A stretch of DNA of 64,000 nt from NCBI GenBank assembly GCA_021773555.1, contig JAJFKA010000009.1:1-64000 (forward strand). The letters are read 5' to 3'. Of the stretch, positions 51,218 through 60,681 are shown piece after piece. Positions within the stretch are counted from its first letter, which is position 1. Each line of letters begins with the position of its first letter. Made by a program: the position numbers and the translations under genes. Origin of the DNA: Gammaproteobacteria bacterium. GTDB taxonomy: Bacteria; Pseudomonadota; Gammaproteobacteria; Pseudomonadales; Azotimanducaceae. Below the pieces are notes generated by a model. That model worked only from the letters and a program-made list of their open reading frames with translations. It was not told the origin of the DNA and searched no databases.

Positions 51218-51901
51218 TCACCTTGGTTGGCAATAGCGGGGGAAGATACCCGAGCGTGGCAGCGAAGGACAAACCAGAGCCAGATATCCAAAATTGTTCG
51301 CTAAGTCGAGTATCTTACGGTTTTGCCCCGGGGACAGGCTAAGTGCTCCGCGAAGCGCGATTTTCATGATTTCCGAGCGTAACGGCGCTGAAAGGGAAGG
51401 ATAGACCCGTAATCCCGCGTTCAACGTCAGGTATTGCACCTGGGGTTCGAAAGGTCCAAGGCGGCTCGCGCTTTCCATGGCAGCGATGAACTCCGAGTCC
51501 ACTTCATCGAGTATCGCCTTGCTCTCGGCGATGTTCGCCCAGATTAGCGCGTCACCTGGCCGAATGCGCGATGCCTCACGATAGAAAGACAAGGCGTTTC
51601 GTTCGTGGACGCTGTCGGTCTTTGCTGCACTGGCGTATCCCGCGTAGCGAGATAATCCGGCAAGGTTGACCAGAATGTCGGGATTTGCGGGATAGATTGC
51701 GTGGCCAAGACTCAAGCTGGCGCGAGTTGAAGGTAACTCCGACGCGATGCGTTCCGGGTGTCGCGGCCACTCGCTCATCTGCACATCACCGAGCGCGTTA
51801 TAAATACTGGCGATCCCCAGGCGCGACGTCGCGGGGATCGTCAAGACAATGGCGCTGATGGCTGTAATGCCGATCGCTGTCACCAATCGGGAAGAAGTCA
51901 T
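51218..51901 (-). CDS. Membrane-anchored EPS-locus protein, VpsP/TPR-like
   Basis: A 227-residue protein with one N-terminal membrane helix (residues 5-25) and a helical periplasmic part: SLGHAIYPANPDILVNLAGLSRY, then FYREASRIRPGDALIWANIAESKA, which reads like TPR units. This layout resembles VpsP-type polysaccharide biosynthesis proteins, often encoded beside a Wzz gene. ATG 51901 overlaps the Wzz-like stop by four bases; the longer frame to 51979 lies inside that gene. The role is not established. Confidence 0.6.
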   Translation of the reverse strand: MTSSRLVTAIGITAISAIVLTIPATSRLGIASIYNALGDVQMSEWPRHPERIASELPSTRASLSLGHAIYPANPDILVNLAGLSRYAGYASAAKTDSVHERNALSFYREASRIRPGDALIWANIAESKAILDEVDSEFIAAMESASRLGPFEPQVQYLTLNAGLRVYPSLSAPLRSEIMKIALRGALSLSPGQNRKILDLANNFGYLALVCPSLPRSGIFPRYCQPR

Positions 51902-53070
51902 TGTAATTTTTGTCTTAGGAACGTGAGACAGATCAGGATTACCAGTGTCAGTGTGAACACCAGTGGAAGAGTTATCCATGGCTGTGGGCTGAATGGTTCG
52001 GCAGGGATGGCAGCCGCACGAAATCGCTGGTCCAACACCGGCGCGCGTCCTGATTGATAGGTTCTTCTGGCATGGGCCTGCGCATTCCTATGTGTTTGTA
52101 ACTCCAGAAAATAACCTTGCAGCGTCGCGACTCGGGATTCGATCTGCTGATTTTCAGATTCCAGATCTGCTAGTTCAACCGAATAAGTTTCAAGGTCACG
52201 GCGAAGCCCGACTAAAGATGTCTGAATGTGGGATTGTAGTAGTGCATCCGCTGCTTTGCGTTCAGCATTCAAAGCAATCATTTTAGCGTGTTGGTTTCCG
52301 TATCGTGTCGAGTGCTCGGCGATTTTCACGCGGAGGTCTTGAGCGCGTTTGTACGCATCGCGTATACCCGGATAGGGTTCGATACCTGCCACATCGACGG
52401 CGACTCCTGAGGCGAGCTTTTCGAGCTGTAGCAGTTGCGCTTCAGCAAGCTCCCGTCTCTGGCTGATGAGCGCGTGTTCCTGATGGTGCCTGAGGCGCAG
52501 AGCCTCCAGTGCCGCGATGGTTTCCGTGGCCGTCAAAGCCTCCGGATGTTCCAGCATATAGGCATGCAAAGCCTGCTCCGCCTCGGTCAGGCTGTTGGCC
52601 AGCGAAGGCTCCATGGTGGCATTGGTGGCGAGATAGGTTTCAGCGATCAGATTCACGAGCCTGGCTGCCGTATCCGGAAATGCTGATTCCAGCGAAACCA
52701 GGATCCAGCCCGATGCCGGATCCTTGTCGACCTCCAGCTGCTGCTGCAATCGTGCGACATGCTGAGCCTGGGATGGTGTGACCTCGGCATTGCGGAGCCA
52801 TGACAAACTGAACCGGCGCGGAGCGCGCAATATAGCCTCTCCAGCATCAATGCCACTCGCCTCCACCACCTGAGTTAGAAATGTGGCTGAGCGAATCAGC
52901 ACCAGATCAGCTTCAACATTGCCCTGTGGTGATTCGAAAGCAGACTCGGCACGAAATTCCGGAGTTTGACTGAATACGAAAATTGCAGCCAACAAGGTCA
53001 CCACAGCGGATGTGGCGGCCACGTTCCAAAGGGTCGTGAGGAAAACAGATGGTTTTTGGTTCACGTTCAT
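51898..53070 (-). CDS. Wzz-like chain-length determinant protein
   Basis: A 390-residue protein with a helix near residue 20-40 and another at the C-terminus (LPLVFTLTLVILICLTFL), enclosing a long coiled coil (LRRDLETYSVELADLESENQQIESRV), the Wzz/PCP topology, with no kinase domain. It is the second co-polymerase of the locus besides the Wzc-like protein. ATG 53070 or 53082 may start it. It is divergent from the glycosyltransferase gene at 53145 with a short intergenic region. Confidence 0.8.
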   Translation of the reverse strand: MNVNQKPSVFLTTLWNVAATSAVVTLLAAIFVFSQTPEFRAESAFESPQGNVEADLVLIRSATFLTQVVEASGIDAGEAILRAPRRFSLSWLRNAEVTPSQAQHVARLQQQLEVDKDPASGWILVSLESAFPDTAARLVNLIAETYLATNATMEPSLANSLTEAEQALHAYMLEHPEALTATETIAALEALRLRHHQEHALISQRRELAEAQLLQLEKLASGVAVDVAGIEPYPGIRDAYKRAQDLRVKIAEHSTRYGNQHAKMIALNAERKAADALLQSHIQTSLVGLRRDLETYSVELADLESENQQIESRVATLQGYFLELQTHRNAQAHARRTYQSGRAPVLDQRFRAAAIPAEPFSPQPWITLPLVFTLTLVILICLTFLRQKLQ

Positions 53071-53144
53071 GATGACGCGCAAAACAGCCGCGCCGGGAAA
53101 AAACCAGAAATAAGCTCGCCCGGAAATGCCATAATGGGGCGTAC

Positions 53145-54263
53145 TTGCTTACAGGTTCTGGTAGTCGATTGCTTCTCTTCGTACACTCAAGTCTTCCGAT
53201 CGGTGGTGCAGAAGTATTACGTTATACCGTCGCCAGGGAATTGCAAAGGCGAAAGGTTGACTTTCAGATTGTCTGTATTGAATCTCTCGGGGAACTCGGG
53301 ATTCGCCTCCGAGCGCAGGGTGTACCCATAATCGCGATGGGACTGACAAATTCAATTTACTCGGTAACGACCACACTGAGGCTTACGGCGCTCTTTCTAA
53401 AACTCAAACCTTCGTTGGTACAATCCAGTCAGTTCAATTCTAATTACCATGCCCGTCTGGCCGCCAAACTCAGTGCAGTAAAAATCGTTATCACTGAGGA
53501 GCATGGTATCTATCACTGGAAAAAGTGGCATCACCGTATGCTGGACCGCTTCCTCGACCACTGGTGCGATGCCATTCTGTGCGTGTCCGAGCGAGTGCGA
53601 CAGTTCAATATCGAGGTAATTGGCATCGAAGCCAGCAAACTGATGGTTTTGCACAACTGCATCGACATGGAGCGTCTGGTGGTTGCCACCCCGGTTATTA
53701 GATCCGAGCTGAGCATTGCAGGTGACGACTTTGTATTCCTTCACCTGGGTAAAATGCGAGCGGAGAAAGGTCACGAAGTCCTGTTGCGGGCTTTAAAAAA
53801 AATCGGTAATGCAAGGGTCAAGCTGATTCTTCTGGGAGATGGACCACTGCGGCAACAACTTGCCGATCTCGTGACTCGCCTCGACCTGGACGAGCAGGTG
53901 TCGTTCGTTGGTGAACGCAGTAACGTCTATGACTGGTTGATGGCAGCCGATGCCTTTGTTTTTCCGTCAGTAAACGAAGGTCTTGGCATAGCGTTGCTCG
54001 AGGCAATGTATGTGGGATTACCCGCGGTTACCTCGCGTACCGGCGGTATTGTGGAAATTGTGCAAGACAACGAGACGGCGCTGCTGGTCCGTCCCGGCGA
54101 TGCTGATGATCTGGCAGAAAAGATGCAGCGGTTGATTCGCGAGCCGGACTTGCGCAGATTTCTCGGTCAGCGAGCCAGGGAATATGTTGAGAGAAATCAC
54201 ACGCCAGCGACCTATGTGGACCGACTGTTAACGTCTTACCAGTCGCTTGGTGCAACGCTGTGA
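53145..54263 (+). CDS. Glycosyltransferase family 4
   Basis: A 372-residue GT-B enzyme: LFVHSSLPIGGAEVLRY (N-domain loop), FLHLGKMRAEKGHEVLLRAL, LLGDGPLRQQL, and FVFPSVNEGLGIALLEAMYVGLPAVTS with the nucleotide-binding Glu-x7-Glu motif. It adds a sugar to the EPS repeat unit. The start is TTG 53145 with GGGG five bases upstream. Its stop overlaps the next glycosyltransferase gene by four bases. Confidence 0.9.
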   Translation: MLTGSGSRLLLFVHSSLPIGGAEVLRYTVARELQRRKVDFQIVCIESLGELGIRLRAQGVPIIAMGLTNSIYSVTTTLRLTALFLKLKPSLVQSSQFNSNYHARLAAKLSAVKIVITEEHGIYHWKKWHHRMLDRFLDHWCDAILCVSERVRQFNIEVIGIEASKLMVLHNCIDMERLVVATPVIRSELSIAGDDFVFLHLGKMRAEKGHEVLLRALKKIGNARVKLILLGDGPLRQQLADLVTRLDLDEQVSFVGERSNVYDWLMAADAFVFPSVNEGLGIALLEAMYVGLPAVTSRTGGIVEIVQDNETALLVRPGDADDLAEKMQRLIREPDLRRFLGQRAREYVERNHTPATYVDRLLTSYQSLGATL

Positions 54264-55390
54264 ACATCGACGCGCGCTTGCGCAGGATGTTAATTCTGCC
54301 GAAATATCCCGTGGAAGGTGCGAGCAGTCGCTATTGTGCTTACCAGTTCATCCCCTATTTTGAATCCCGCGGTATTGCCTGCACTGTGCGGCCGTTTATG
54401 GACGCGGATTTTTATGCGCTATCGCTGAAACCGGGTAACAATTTTCGCAAGCTTACAAAATTTATTGCGGCGCTGATCGACAGAATCAGTGTCGTCGCGA
54501 GTTGCAGAAAATATGACGTGGTCTTCATGCACCGGGAGTTGGTGCCAGTGATCCCGGCCTTTCTTGAGCGATTTATTAAGTGGCAGTCGGTGCCGATTGT
54601 GTTCATCTATGATGATGCATTGTTCCTGTTGAAGGAAAATCGATCCAACCCTGTTCTACATTTTCTAAAGCGGACCTTTTTCAGTTCATCGGCAAAAATG
54701 CAAACTTTGTTTGGACTATCAAATTGCGCGATAGGTACTAACCCTTATCTGGCAAGTAAGGCCGCCGAATGGTGCGCAGTCGCACACTATCTGGAAATAC
54801 CGGAGGATCTGGCCAGCTTGCCTGCAAAGATTTACCCGGCTGAACCAGGTGTGCATCAGAATCACCCGGTGGTCATCGGCTGGCTGGGTTCTCCGAGCAC
54901 TGAGAAATACCTCCACCTGCTGGATACAGTTTTCTCAAGACTCGCGGTGCAGCACGAATTTGTGCTCAAGATTATAGGAGGTGGCGAATATCGGCATGAA
55001 GCGTTGAACGTTGTCCATGAACGCTGGCAGTTGCAGACCCAGACCCGTCAGCTGCATAGCTTTGATATTGGAATCATGCCTTTGCCGGACGAAGAATGGA
55101 GCCTTGGCAAATCCGGTGGCAAGGCGAGAACCTATATGGCGGCGGGCTTACCGCTCGTGGCGTCTTCAATCGGCTATTGCCGTGACCTGATCAGGCATGG
55201 CCACGCGGGGCTTCTGGTCAGCAATGAAGATGAGTGGGTCAGCGGACTATCGGCGTTAATTTGCGATGCGGCGGAACGACAACGCCTGGGCTGCAATGCG
55301 CGAACCCATCTGGAAAATCATTTAAACCTGACAACCCAGGCAGAACGATTGCTGCAGATGATTGAAGATGCCGTCCGTGAGAAAAAATAA
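54260..55390 (+). CDS. Glycosyltransferase, GT4-like
   Basis: A 376-residue GT-B type protein: LILPKYPVEGASSRYCAYQF at the N-terminus, VIGWLGSPSTEKYLHLL in the second domain, and FDIGIMPLPDEEWSLGKSGGKARTYMAAGLPLVAS, the usual donor-binding region. It starts at GTG 54260 within the previous stop. Specificity unknown; part of the EPS sugar-transfer operon. Confidence 0.83.
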   Translation: MNIDARLRRMLILPKYPVEGASSRYCAYQFIPYFESRGIACTVRPFMDADFYALSLKPGNNFRKLTKFIAALIDRISVVASCRKYDVVFMHRELVPVIPAFLERFIKWQSVPIVFIYDDALFLLKENRSNPVLHFLKRTFFSSSAKMQTLFGLSNCAIGTNPYLASKAAEWCAVAHYLEIPEDLASLPAKIYPAEPGVHQNHPVVIGWLGSPSTEKYLHLLDTVFSRLAVQHEFVLKIIGGGEYRHEALNVVHERWQLQTQTRQLHSFDIGIMPLPDEEWSLGKSGGKARTYMAAGLPLVASSIGYCRDLIRHGHAGLLVSNEDEWVSGLSALICDAAERQRLGCNARTHLENHLNLTTQAERLLQMIEDAVREKK

Positions 55391-56591
55391 CATCAGGCGA
55401 ATACTCTATATTTCCTACAACGGCGTGCAGGAACCGCTGGTGCACTCCCAGGTTTTATCCTACCTGCGAGCCCTGGGTGCGATGGGATATGAGTTCCATC
55501 TAATCACCTTCGAGAAGCAGATCCTCAATCCTGAGCAGGTGATGTCAATACAATCGGACCTTGAAGAGATTGGGGTCCGGTGGCAATACAGACGCTATCA
55601 TCGATGGCCCAGGGTTTTAGCGACTGCGCTGGATGTGCTATCCGGTGTGACACTTGGCACAGAACTGGTCAGGTCGAATCGCATCGAACTGCTTCATTGC
55701 CGCAGCTTCATCGCAGCGCTGATGGGACTCGGGGTGCGGTTGCTGACGCGGATTCCCTATATTTACGATATTCGCGGTTTCTGGATTGAGGAGAAGGTGA
55801 TGAAGGGAAGCCTCAAAAAGCCGGGGTTTGCCTACACGGTTGGCAGGAAAATGGAGTCGCTGGTATACGCGGCCAGCGCTGGTATTGTTTCGCTGACCGA
55901 AGTTGCGCGCACCGAAATTACCGGTTTTCCTGTGTGGCAGAAAAAACCAATGCCGCCGGTCGTGGTCATCCCGACCTGTGTCGATCTGACGGCATACCGC
56001 GAGTCCACGCGCAGCAGCGAACGCGGGTGCCCGGTGATGGGCTACGTCGGTTCGCTTGGACCGGGCTACCTTGCGGATCGAATGATGCAATTTTTTGCCG
56101 CTGCGATCAAAGCTGACCTGGCATGTGGCCTCGAAATCTACACTCGCTCAGATGTCAGCATTGGCAAGCGCCTGGCGGACATCAACGGGATCGATGAGTC
56201 CATGTATCGAATTCGGTCGGTTGAACCCGCAGAGGTACCCGGTGTGCTTGCGGAGATTGATGTTGGACTGTGCCTGATTGAGCCGCATTACTCGAAGATG
56301 GCATCCATGCCTACCAAACTGGCAGAGTATCTTGCCGCCGGGGTGCCGGTTGTTGCCAACACCATTGGTGATGTTGCCAGCATCATCGAGCGATTCAAAG
56401 TCGGTGTCGTGATTGACGACTTTTCACGTGGAGGAACGGAAATTGCTCTGCAACAACTGGAATTGCTTTTACGCGAACCAGCGCTTGGCGAGCGTTGCAG
56501 GGCAGCAGCGAGAACGGTGTTTTCAGTGGATGACGGCGCTAAAGCGTACAAAAACTTATACAATCAGGCCCTGGATGGCCAGGCGGAGTAA
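55368..56591 (+). CDS. Glycosyltransferase family 4
   Basis: A protein of about 407 residues: ILYISYNGVQEPLVHSQVLSYL, IYDIRGFWIEEKVMKGSLK, GYVGSLGPGYLADRMMQFF, and MASMPTKLAEYLAAGVPVVANTIGD as donor site. ATG 55368 overlaps the previous gene by 23 bases; a GTG at 55377 is an alternative. The third consecutive glycosyltransferase, so the EPS repeat has at least several sugars. Confidence 0.87.
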   Translation: MPSVRKNNIRRILYISYNGVQEPLVHSQVLSYLRALGAMGYEFHLITFEKQILNPEQVMSIQSDLEEIGVRWQYRRYHRWPRVLATALDVLSGVTLGTELVRSNRIELLHCRSFIAALMGLGVRLLTRIPYIYDIRGFWIEEKVMKGSLKKPGFAYTVGRKMESLVYAASAGIVSLTEVARTEITGFPVWQKKPMPPVVVIPTCVDLTAYRESTRSSERGCPVMGYVGSLGPGYLADRMMQFFAAAIKADLACGLEIYTRSDVSIGKRLADINGIDESMYRIRSVEPAEVPGVLAEIDVGLCLIEPHYSKMASMPTKLAEYLAAGVPVVANTIGDVASIIERFKVGVVIDDFSRGGTEIALQQLELLLREPALGERCRAAARTVFSVDDGAKAYKNLYNQALDGQAE

Positions 56592-56595
56592 ATTA

Positions 56596-57729
56596 TTGGA
56601 TCCAATAAATTTGTTCGTACCGAAATTTCGCGTGGAAGAATGCCTCGCGGAAATTCGTGAATGTCTGGAGGCGGGCTGGACTGGTCTCGGATTCAAGACA
56701 GTTCAGATGGAACAGAAATGGATAGCCTACACGGACTTGCCGCACGCACATTTCATCAATTCTGCGACTTCGGGACTGCACCTGGCTGTGCGGTTGTTGA
56801 AGGATGTAGACGGCTGGACCGAAGGCGATGAGATTATCAGTACCGCCTTAACCTTCGTTTCCACCAATCATGCGATTAAATATGAAGGGTTAAATCCGGT
56901 GTTTGCCGATGTCGACGAGTATCTTTGCCTTGACCCCGAGGCAGTCAGACTGGCAATCACACCGCGCACCAGGGCTATCATGTTTGTTGGCATGGGAGGA
57001 AATACCGGTCAACTGTCGGAAATCATCAAAATATGCCAGGAGCATGACCTTCGACTTATTCTGGATGCGGCGCATATGGCTGGAACGCGACTCGACGGTC
57101 AGCATGTCGGACAAGGCGCGGATGTGACAGTTTTCAGCTTTCAGGCCGTGAAGAATCTGCCCACGGCGGATGCCGGTATGATCTGCTTCGAAAGCGCAAC
57201 CCTGGATGAAGAAGTACGAAAATGGACCTGGCTGGGTATCAATAAGGACACCTACACCCGAACCGTTAGCGAAAACCGATATCGCTGGCACTATGATGTG
57301 GAGAATGTAGGGTACAAATACCATGGCAATTCCGTCATGGCAGCACTCGCCCTGGTCGGCCTTCGCTATCTGGACGAAGATAATGCACAGCGACGAAATA
57401 TCGCGTCGAGATACCGATCCATGCTGTCGAAATCCGCGAATCTGTCGTTGGTTTCCATTCCCGAGGGTTGCGTCTCCTCCCAGCACCTCTTTCAGATCAT
57501 GACAGACAACCGGGACGAGGTGATGGATCAGTTAAACCAGCGAGACATATTTCCCGGCGTTCATTACAAGGACAATGCCAGTTACCGAATGTATGCCGAC
57601 CTGCAGGGTTCCTGCCCTCGCGCCCACCGTGCCAGCGAGAGGTTAATTTCACTACCGCTGCATGTCAGTATGACTGAACAGGATGCCAGTTACGTGGCGC
57701 AATCTTTGTTGGAAATAGTTGAAGCCTGA
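56596..57729 (+). CDS. DegT/DnrJ/EryC1/StrS aminotransferase
   Basis: A 377-residue PLP enzyme: INSATSGLHLAVRLL, GDEIISTALTFVSTNHAI, LDAAHMAGTRLDG (cofactor Asp) and SFQAVKNLPTADAGMI (Schiff-base Lys). It makes an amino sugar for the EPS. TTG 56596, with GGAG seven bases upstream, is favoured; ATG 56575 would add seven residues and overlap the previous gene. The acetyltransferase gene follows within six bases, so an N-acylated amino sugar is likely. Confidence 0.87.
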   Translation: MDPINLFVPKFRVEECLAEIRECLEAGWTGLGFKTVQMEQKWIAYTDLPHAHFINSATSGLHLAVRLLKDVDGWTEGDEIISTALTFVSTNHAIKYEGLNPVFADVDEYLCLDPEAVRLAITPRTRAIMFVGMGGNTGQLSEIIKICQEHDLRLILDAAHMAGTRLDGQHVGQGADVTVFSFQAVKNLPTADAGMICFESATLDEEVRKWTWLGINKDTYTRTVSENRYRWHYDVENVGYKYHGNSVMAALALVGLRYLDEDNAQRRNIASRYRSMLSKSANLSLVSIPEGCVSSQHLFQIMTDNRDEVMDQLNQRDIFPGVHYKDNASYRMYADLQGSCPRAHRASERLISLPLHVSMTEQDASYVAQSLLEIVEA

Positions 57730-57735
57730 TACCCC

Positions 57736-58248
57736 ATGAACAGACCTCAGGTGCTTATCGCGGAGGAGAGCCTTAGTTTACGCCCTCTGTCTGCATCAGA
57801 CCTTGGGCTTACGTTAGAGTGGCGAAACAAATTACGGATACGTTCCCAATTCATAACCAGCGACGTGATCCCGCGCAGTGCGCACGATGCCTGGTTCAGT
57901 GCTTACAGTAATAATCACTGTGATTTTGTTTATGTGATTGCAGAAGAGGATCGTGACGTTGGCCAGATTTCACTTTACGACATCGACTGGGAGGCAGGCT
58001 CTGCCGAATTCGGTCGCCTGATGATTGGGGAAGATGACCGGCTTGGCACGGGATTAGCATCACGGGCGACAAAACTTCTGCTCATGCATGCAGTTGAAGA
58101 CCTAAAACTCAAACGAATTTCTCTTCAGGTGTTTGAAGACAATCTGACAGCGATTCGAATTTATGAAAAAGCTGGATTCGCGCATTGTTCAGGAAACACA
58201 ACCCAGGACGATAGACTAATAACGATGATCTATAATTTAAACGGATGA
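57736..58248 (+). CDS. GNAT acetyltransferase (RimJ/RimL-like, amino-sugar type)
   Basis: A 170-residue GNAT: LSLRPLSASDLGLTLEWRN at the start, FGRLMIGEDDRLGTGLASRATKLLL (acetyl-CoA loop) and QVFEDNLTAIRIYEKAGF. This is the layout of PseH/WecD-like sugar N-acetyltransferases. Directly after the aminotransferase gene, so it probably acylates that amino sugar. The stop overlaps the next start. Confidence 0.85.
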   Translation: MNRPQVLIAEESLSLRPLSASDLGLTLEWRNKLRIRSQFITSDVIPRSAHDAWFSAYSNNHCDFVYVIAEEDRDVGQISLYDIDWEAGSAEFGRLMIGEDDRLGTGLASRATKLLLMHAVEDLKLKRISLQVFEDNLTAIRIYEKAGFAHCSGNTTQDDRLITMIYNLNG

Positions 58249-59504
58249 CCGACCAGGCTCGAAAACGTCGACAAAGTAATTCAGAAACGAATTTACGACT
58301 CGTTCTTGTTTATGCCTATGTCATCCGACTGGCAGTGATCAGCATTCTGGGATTCACAGATGCCATTGCGCGCCTGCATCTGTCCCCGGATTCTCTGCGT
58401 TACCATCGCATGGGTGTCGTCATAGCGAGGCAGATGAGCGAGGGTAACTTTAACTGGCCAAACTGGATCGACCACGGATGGTTTCAGTTTAATGGACTGA
58501 TTTACTACCTGTTTGGCCCCCACGCGGTCTTTATCCAGATCATCAATGCATCGTTCAGCGTGGCGACGGTGGCAGCGGTTTACCATGCAGCTCGAAAGAT
58601 TTTTCCCGATGAGCGAGTTGCTCGCTGGACCTGCATGCTGGTTGCGTTTTTTCCGTCGTTTATTTACTGGTCAAGCCTGATGCTGAAGGATTCGCTCGCG
58701 ATCTTTGCGATCGCCTTTATGGTGTTGTCGGTTGTTTCCCTGCGCCAGAAGTTTGAATTTCGATGGGTGTTCGCGCTGTTGGTGTCGTTGGCACTGATTC
58801 TGATGGTCCGGGAATACCTGTTTTATGTGTTCATTGTGTTGATTGCCATGTCCTTTGTACCCCTGGAAAAGCAGCAACTTATCCGCTCAGTGCCGAAACT
58901 GCTGGCGATACTGCTGATTATTGGTTTGGTTCCCTACCAGCTTGGTCAGGGATTCCTGGGTATCGATTTCATCTCCAATTCCATGTACTTCGACCTGGAA
59001 TATATCAATCGAACCAGGGTAGCTATGGGTGATCACGGTGCAGGGCGAATCTATGAGGACCCTGAAAATGCACTGTGGGGACAAAGCATAAGCAATGATA
59101 TTCGAGTCGCGGCAACTGGATTGTTCTTCTTTTTCTTCAGCATTGATCTGACTTCGGTGGGTAGCATCCGCCAGATAATGGCGTTACCCGAGGTGATCAT
59201 CTTTATTCTGCTTTTCCCAGCACTGGTCAGGGGCGTCCTGCGGAGCTGGCGAACGCATCGCAGGGCAGTGTTCCCTGTGTTCCTGGTAACGATTGGAATA
59301 CTCATTGTCTATACCTCCGCGACCACCAACATGGGCGCAATGTATCGTTGGCGTATGCAGGCGCTGCCCTACCTGCTGATGATGATCTGTTACGGCCTAA
59401 CGTTAAAAAGACAAGGTATGTTCGTCAACATCCTTCGGTCACTTGACCGCGTATTCACTTATGGTCGGCGACGCCGACGGCAAGAACTTCCTCATGCGGC
59501 GTGA
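58245..59504 (+). CDS. Polytopic membrane protein, GT39/GT-C-like
   Basis: A 419-residue membrane protein with about nine hydrophobic helices, beginning with a polar stretch and then HLSPDSLRYHRMGV, an acidic/His loop after the first helix as in GT-C enzymes. The C-terminus is very basic (GRRRRRQE). It may be a lipid-linked-sugar transferase or the EPS polymerase (Wzy role), which is otherwise missing from the locus. I cannot separate these by sequence. Confidence 0.6.
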   Translation: MTDQARKRRQSNSETNLRLVLVYAYVIRLAVISILGFTDAIARLHLSPDSLRYHRMGVVIARQMSEGNFNWPNWIDHGWFQFNGLIYYLFGPHAVFIQIINASFSVATVAAVYHAARKIFPDERVARWTCMLVAFFPSFIYWSSLMLKDSLAIFAIAFMVLSVVSLRQKFEFRWVFALLVSLALILMVREYLFYVFIVLIAMSFVPLEKQQLIRSVPKLLAILLIIGLVPYQLGQGFLGIDFISNSMYFDLEYINRTRVAMGDHGAGRIYEDPENALWGQSISNDIRVAATGLFFFFFSIDLTSVGSIRQIMALPEVIIFILLFPALVRGVLRSWRTHRRAVFPVFLVTIGILIVYTSATTNMGAMYRWRMQALPYLLMMICYGLTLKRQGMFVNILRSLDRVFTYGRRRRRQELPHAA

Positions 59505-60681
59505 GCTTCCCGTGGCAGTTATCCTCGGGCTTTCGCCAACCGGGTTGTACGCGGCCAGAGAGTTGGGTGATGCGGGTATCCCGCTGCTCGGAATCTCTGA
59601 TGAGTTCAATTGCGGCTGTCTTTCCAGACATTTTCGCGCCGGGAATCTGTGGCGTGAACCGATCGGAGATAAATTGCTGCAGCGCCTGCTCTGCCTGGGC
59701 TCAGAAGCGAAGGTGATGCCGGTGCTCATCCCGACATCCGATAGATACATTGAATTTGTCTTCGAGAACCATGATCGACTCAGTTGTTATTTCCGATTTC
59801 AGGCGAGCTATTCGATGCCGCTGGCACGTCAACTATTGGACAAGGAAAGTTTTTTTGCCTTGTGCGTTCAGAGCAGGGTCGAGACCCCGTCGGTAGCGAT
59901 ATTTACCAGCGGTGACCAACTGCGAGGAGCGCAAATCGAATTCCCTGCTTTACTTAAGCCGGCAGTGATTCATAAGGCAAAACATTTGCTGGCAGGCTGG
60001 AAGCTGATTGTGCTGGAAAGCCAGGATGACATTGAACGCTGTGCGCGACTGGTGGATACCTCCGAAACCCACTGGTTGCTGCAAGCGATGATCCCCGGTC
60101 CTGAATCGAACATTCTGCTTCTGGCAGGTTATTTTAACCAGCAGGGAGAGTTGCAGGGTGGGATGACGTATCGAAAGGTCAGACAGTATCCTCCGGGCTT
60201 TGGCTCAGCCTCCTGTGTTGTCAGCGAAGCTAATGCGGAGATCATAAGTATCGGAACGAGGTTCCTGCAGGCATTGAATTATCAGGGGCTGGCAGGCGTT
60301 GAATTTAAAGTTGATAGTCGGGATGGGGTCTGCAGGATCATCGAGGTCAATCAACGGCCCACGCTTTGGTTTAACATTGTGCGTGCGTCAGGGGTAAATC
60401 TTTGCCTGGCTTTGTACACAGATCTTACGGGTGTCGCATTGGACGGGCTGGAAGTCAGTGGTGCTGCTGAGCGGGTGATCTGGCGATATGTGCTCAAGGA
60501 TATCTACAGCAATCTGACCTACCATCTGGGGATCAAGTCGGTACTACCTGCGCCTGAGTTCCCCAGGGGAGCGCGTTTTGATCGAACCTGCTGGGCGGTT
60601 TACGCGGTTGATGATCCGCTGCCTGCTTTGGCTGAACCACTCAGATATGCTCAAAAATTCTTCAATAGTCTCCGTGGTTGA
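59494..60681 (+). CDS. ATP-grasp protein (carboxylate-amine ligase-like)
   Basis: A protein of about 395 residues with an N-terminal Rossmann-like segment (AVILGLSPTGLYAARELGDAG), then ATP-grasp signs: FPALLKPAVIHK, LLQAMIPGPESNILLLAGYF, and GLAGVEFKVDSRDGVCRIIEVNQRPTLW. Proteins of this kind in EPS loci may attach amino acids to sugars. ATG 59494 overlaps the previous gene by 11 bases; ATG 59461 is possible. Convergent with the acyltransferase gene (20-base overlap). Confidence 0.75.
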   Translation: MRRELPVAVILGLSPTGLYAARELGDAGIPLLGISDEFNCGCLSRHFRAGNLWREPIGDKLLQRLLCLGSEAKVMPVLIPTSDRYIEFVFENHDRLSCYFRFQASYSMPLARQLLDKESFFALCVQSRVETPSVAIFTSGDQLRGAQIEFPALLKPAVIHKAKHLLAGWKLIVLESQDDIERCARLVDTSETHWLLQAMIPGPESNILLLAGYFNQQGELQGGMTYRKVRQYPPGFGSASCVVSEANAEIISIGTRFLQALNYQGLAGVEFKVDSRDGVCRIIEVNQRPTLWFNIVRASGVNLCLALYTDLTGVALDGLEVSGAAERVIWRYVLKDIYSNLTYHLGIKSVLPAPEFPRGARFDRTCWAVYAVDDPLPALAEPLRYAQKFFNSLRG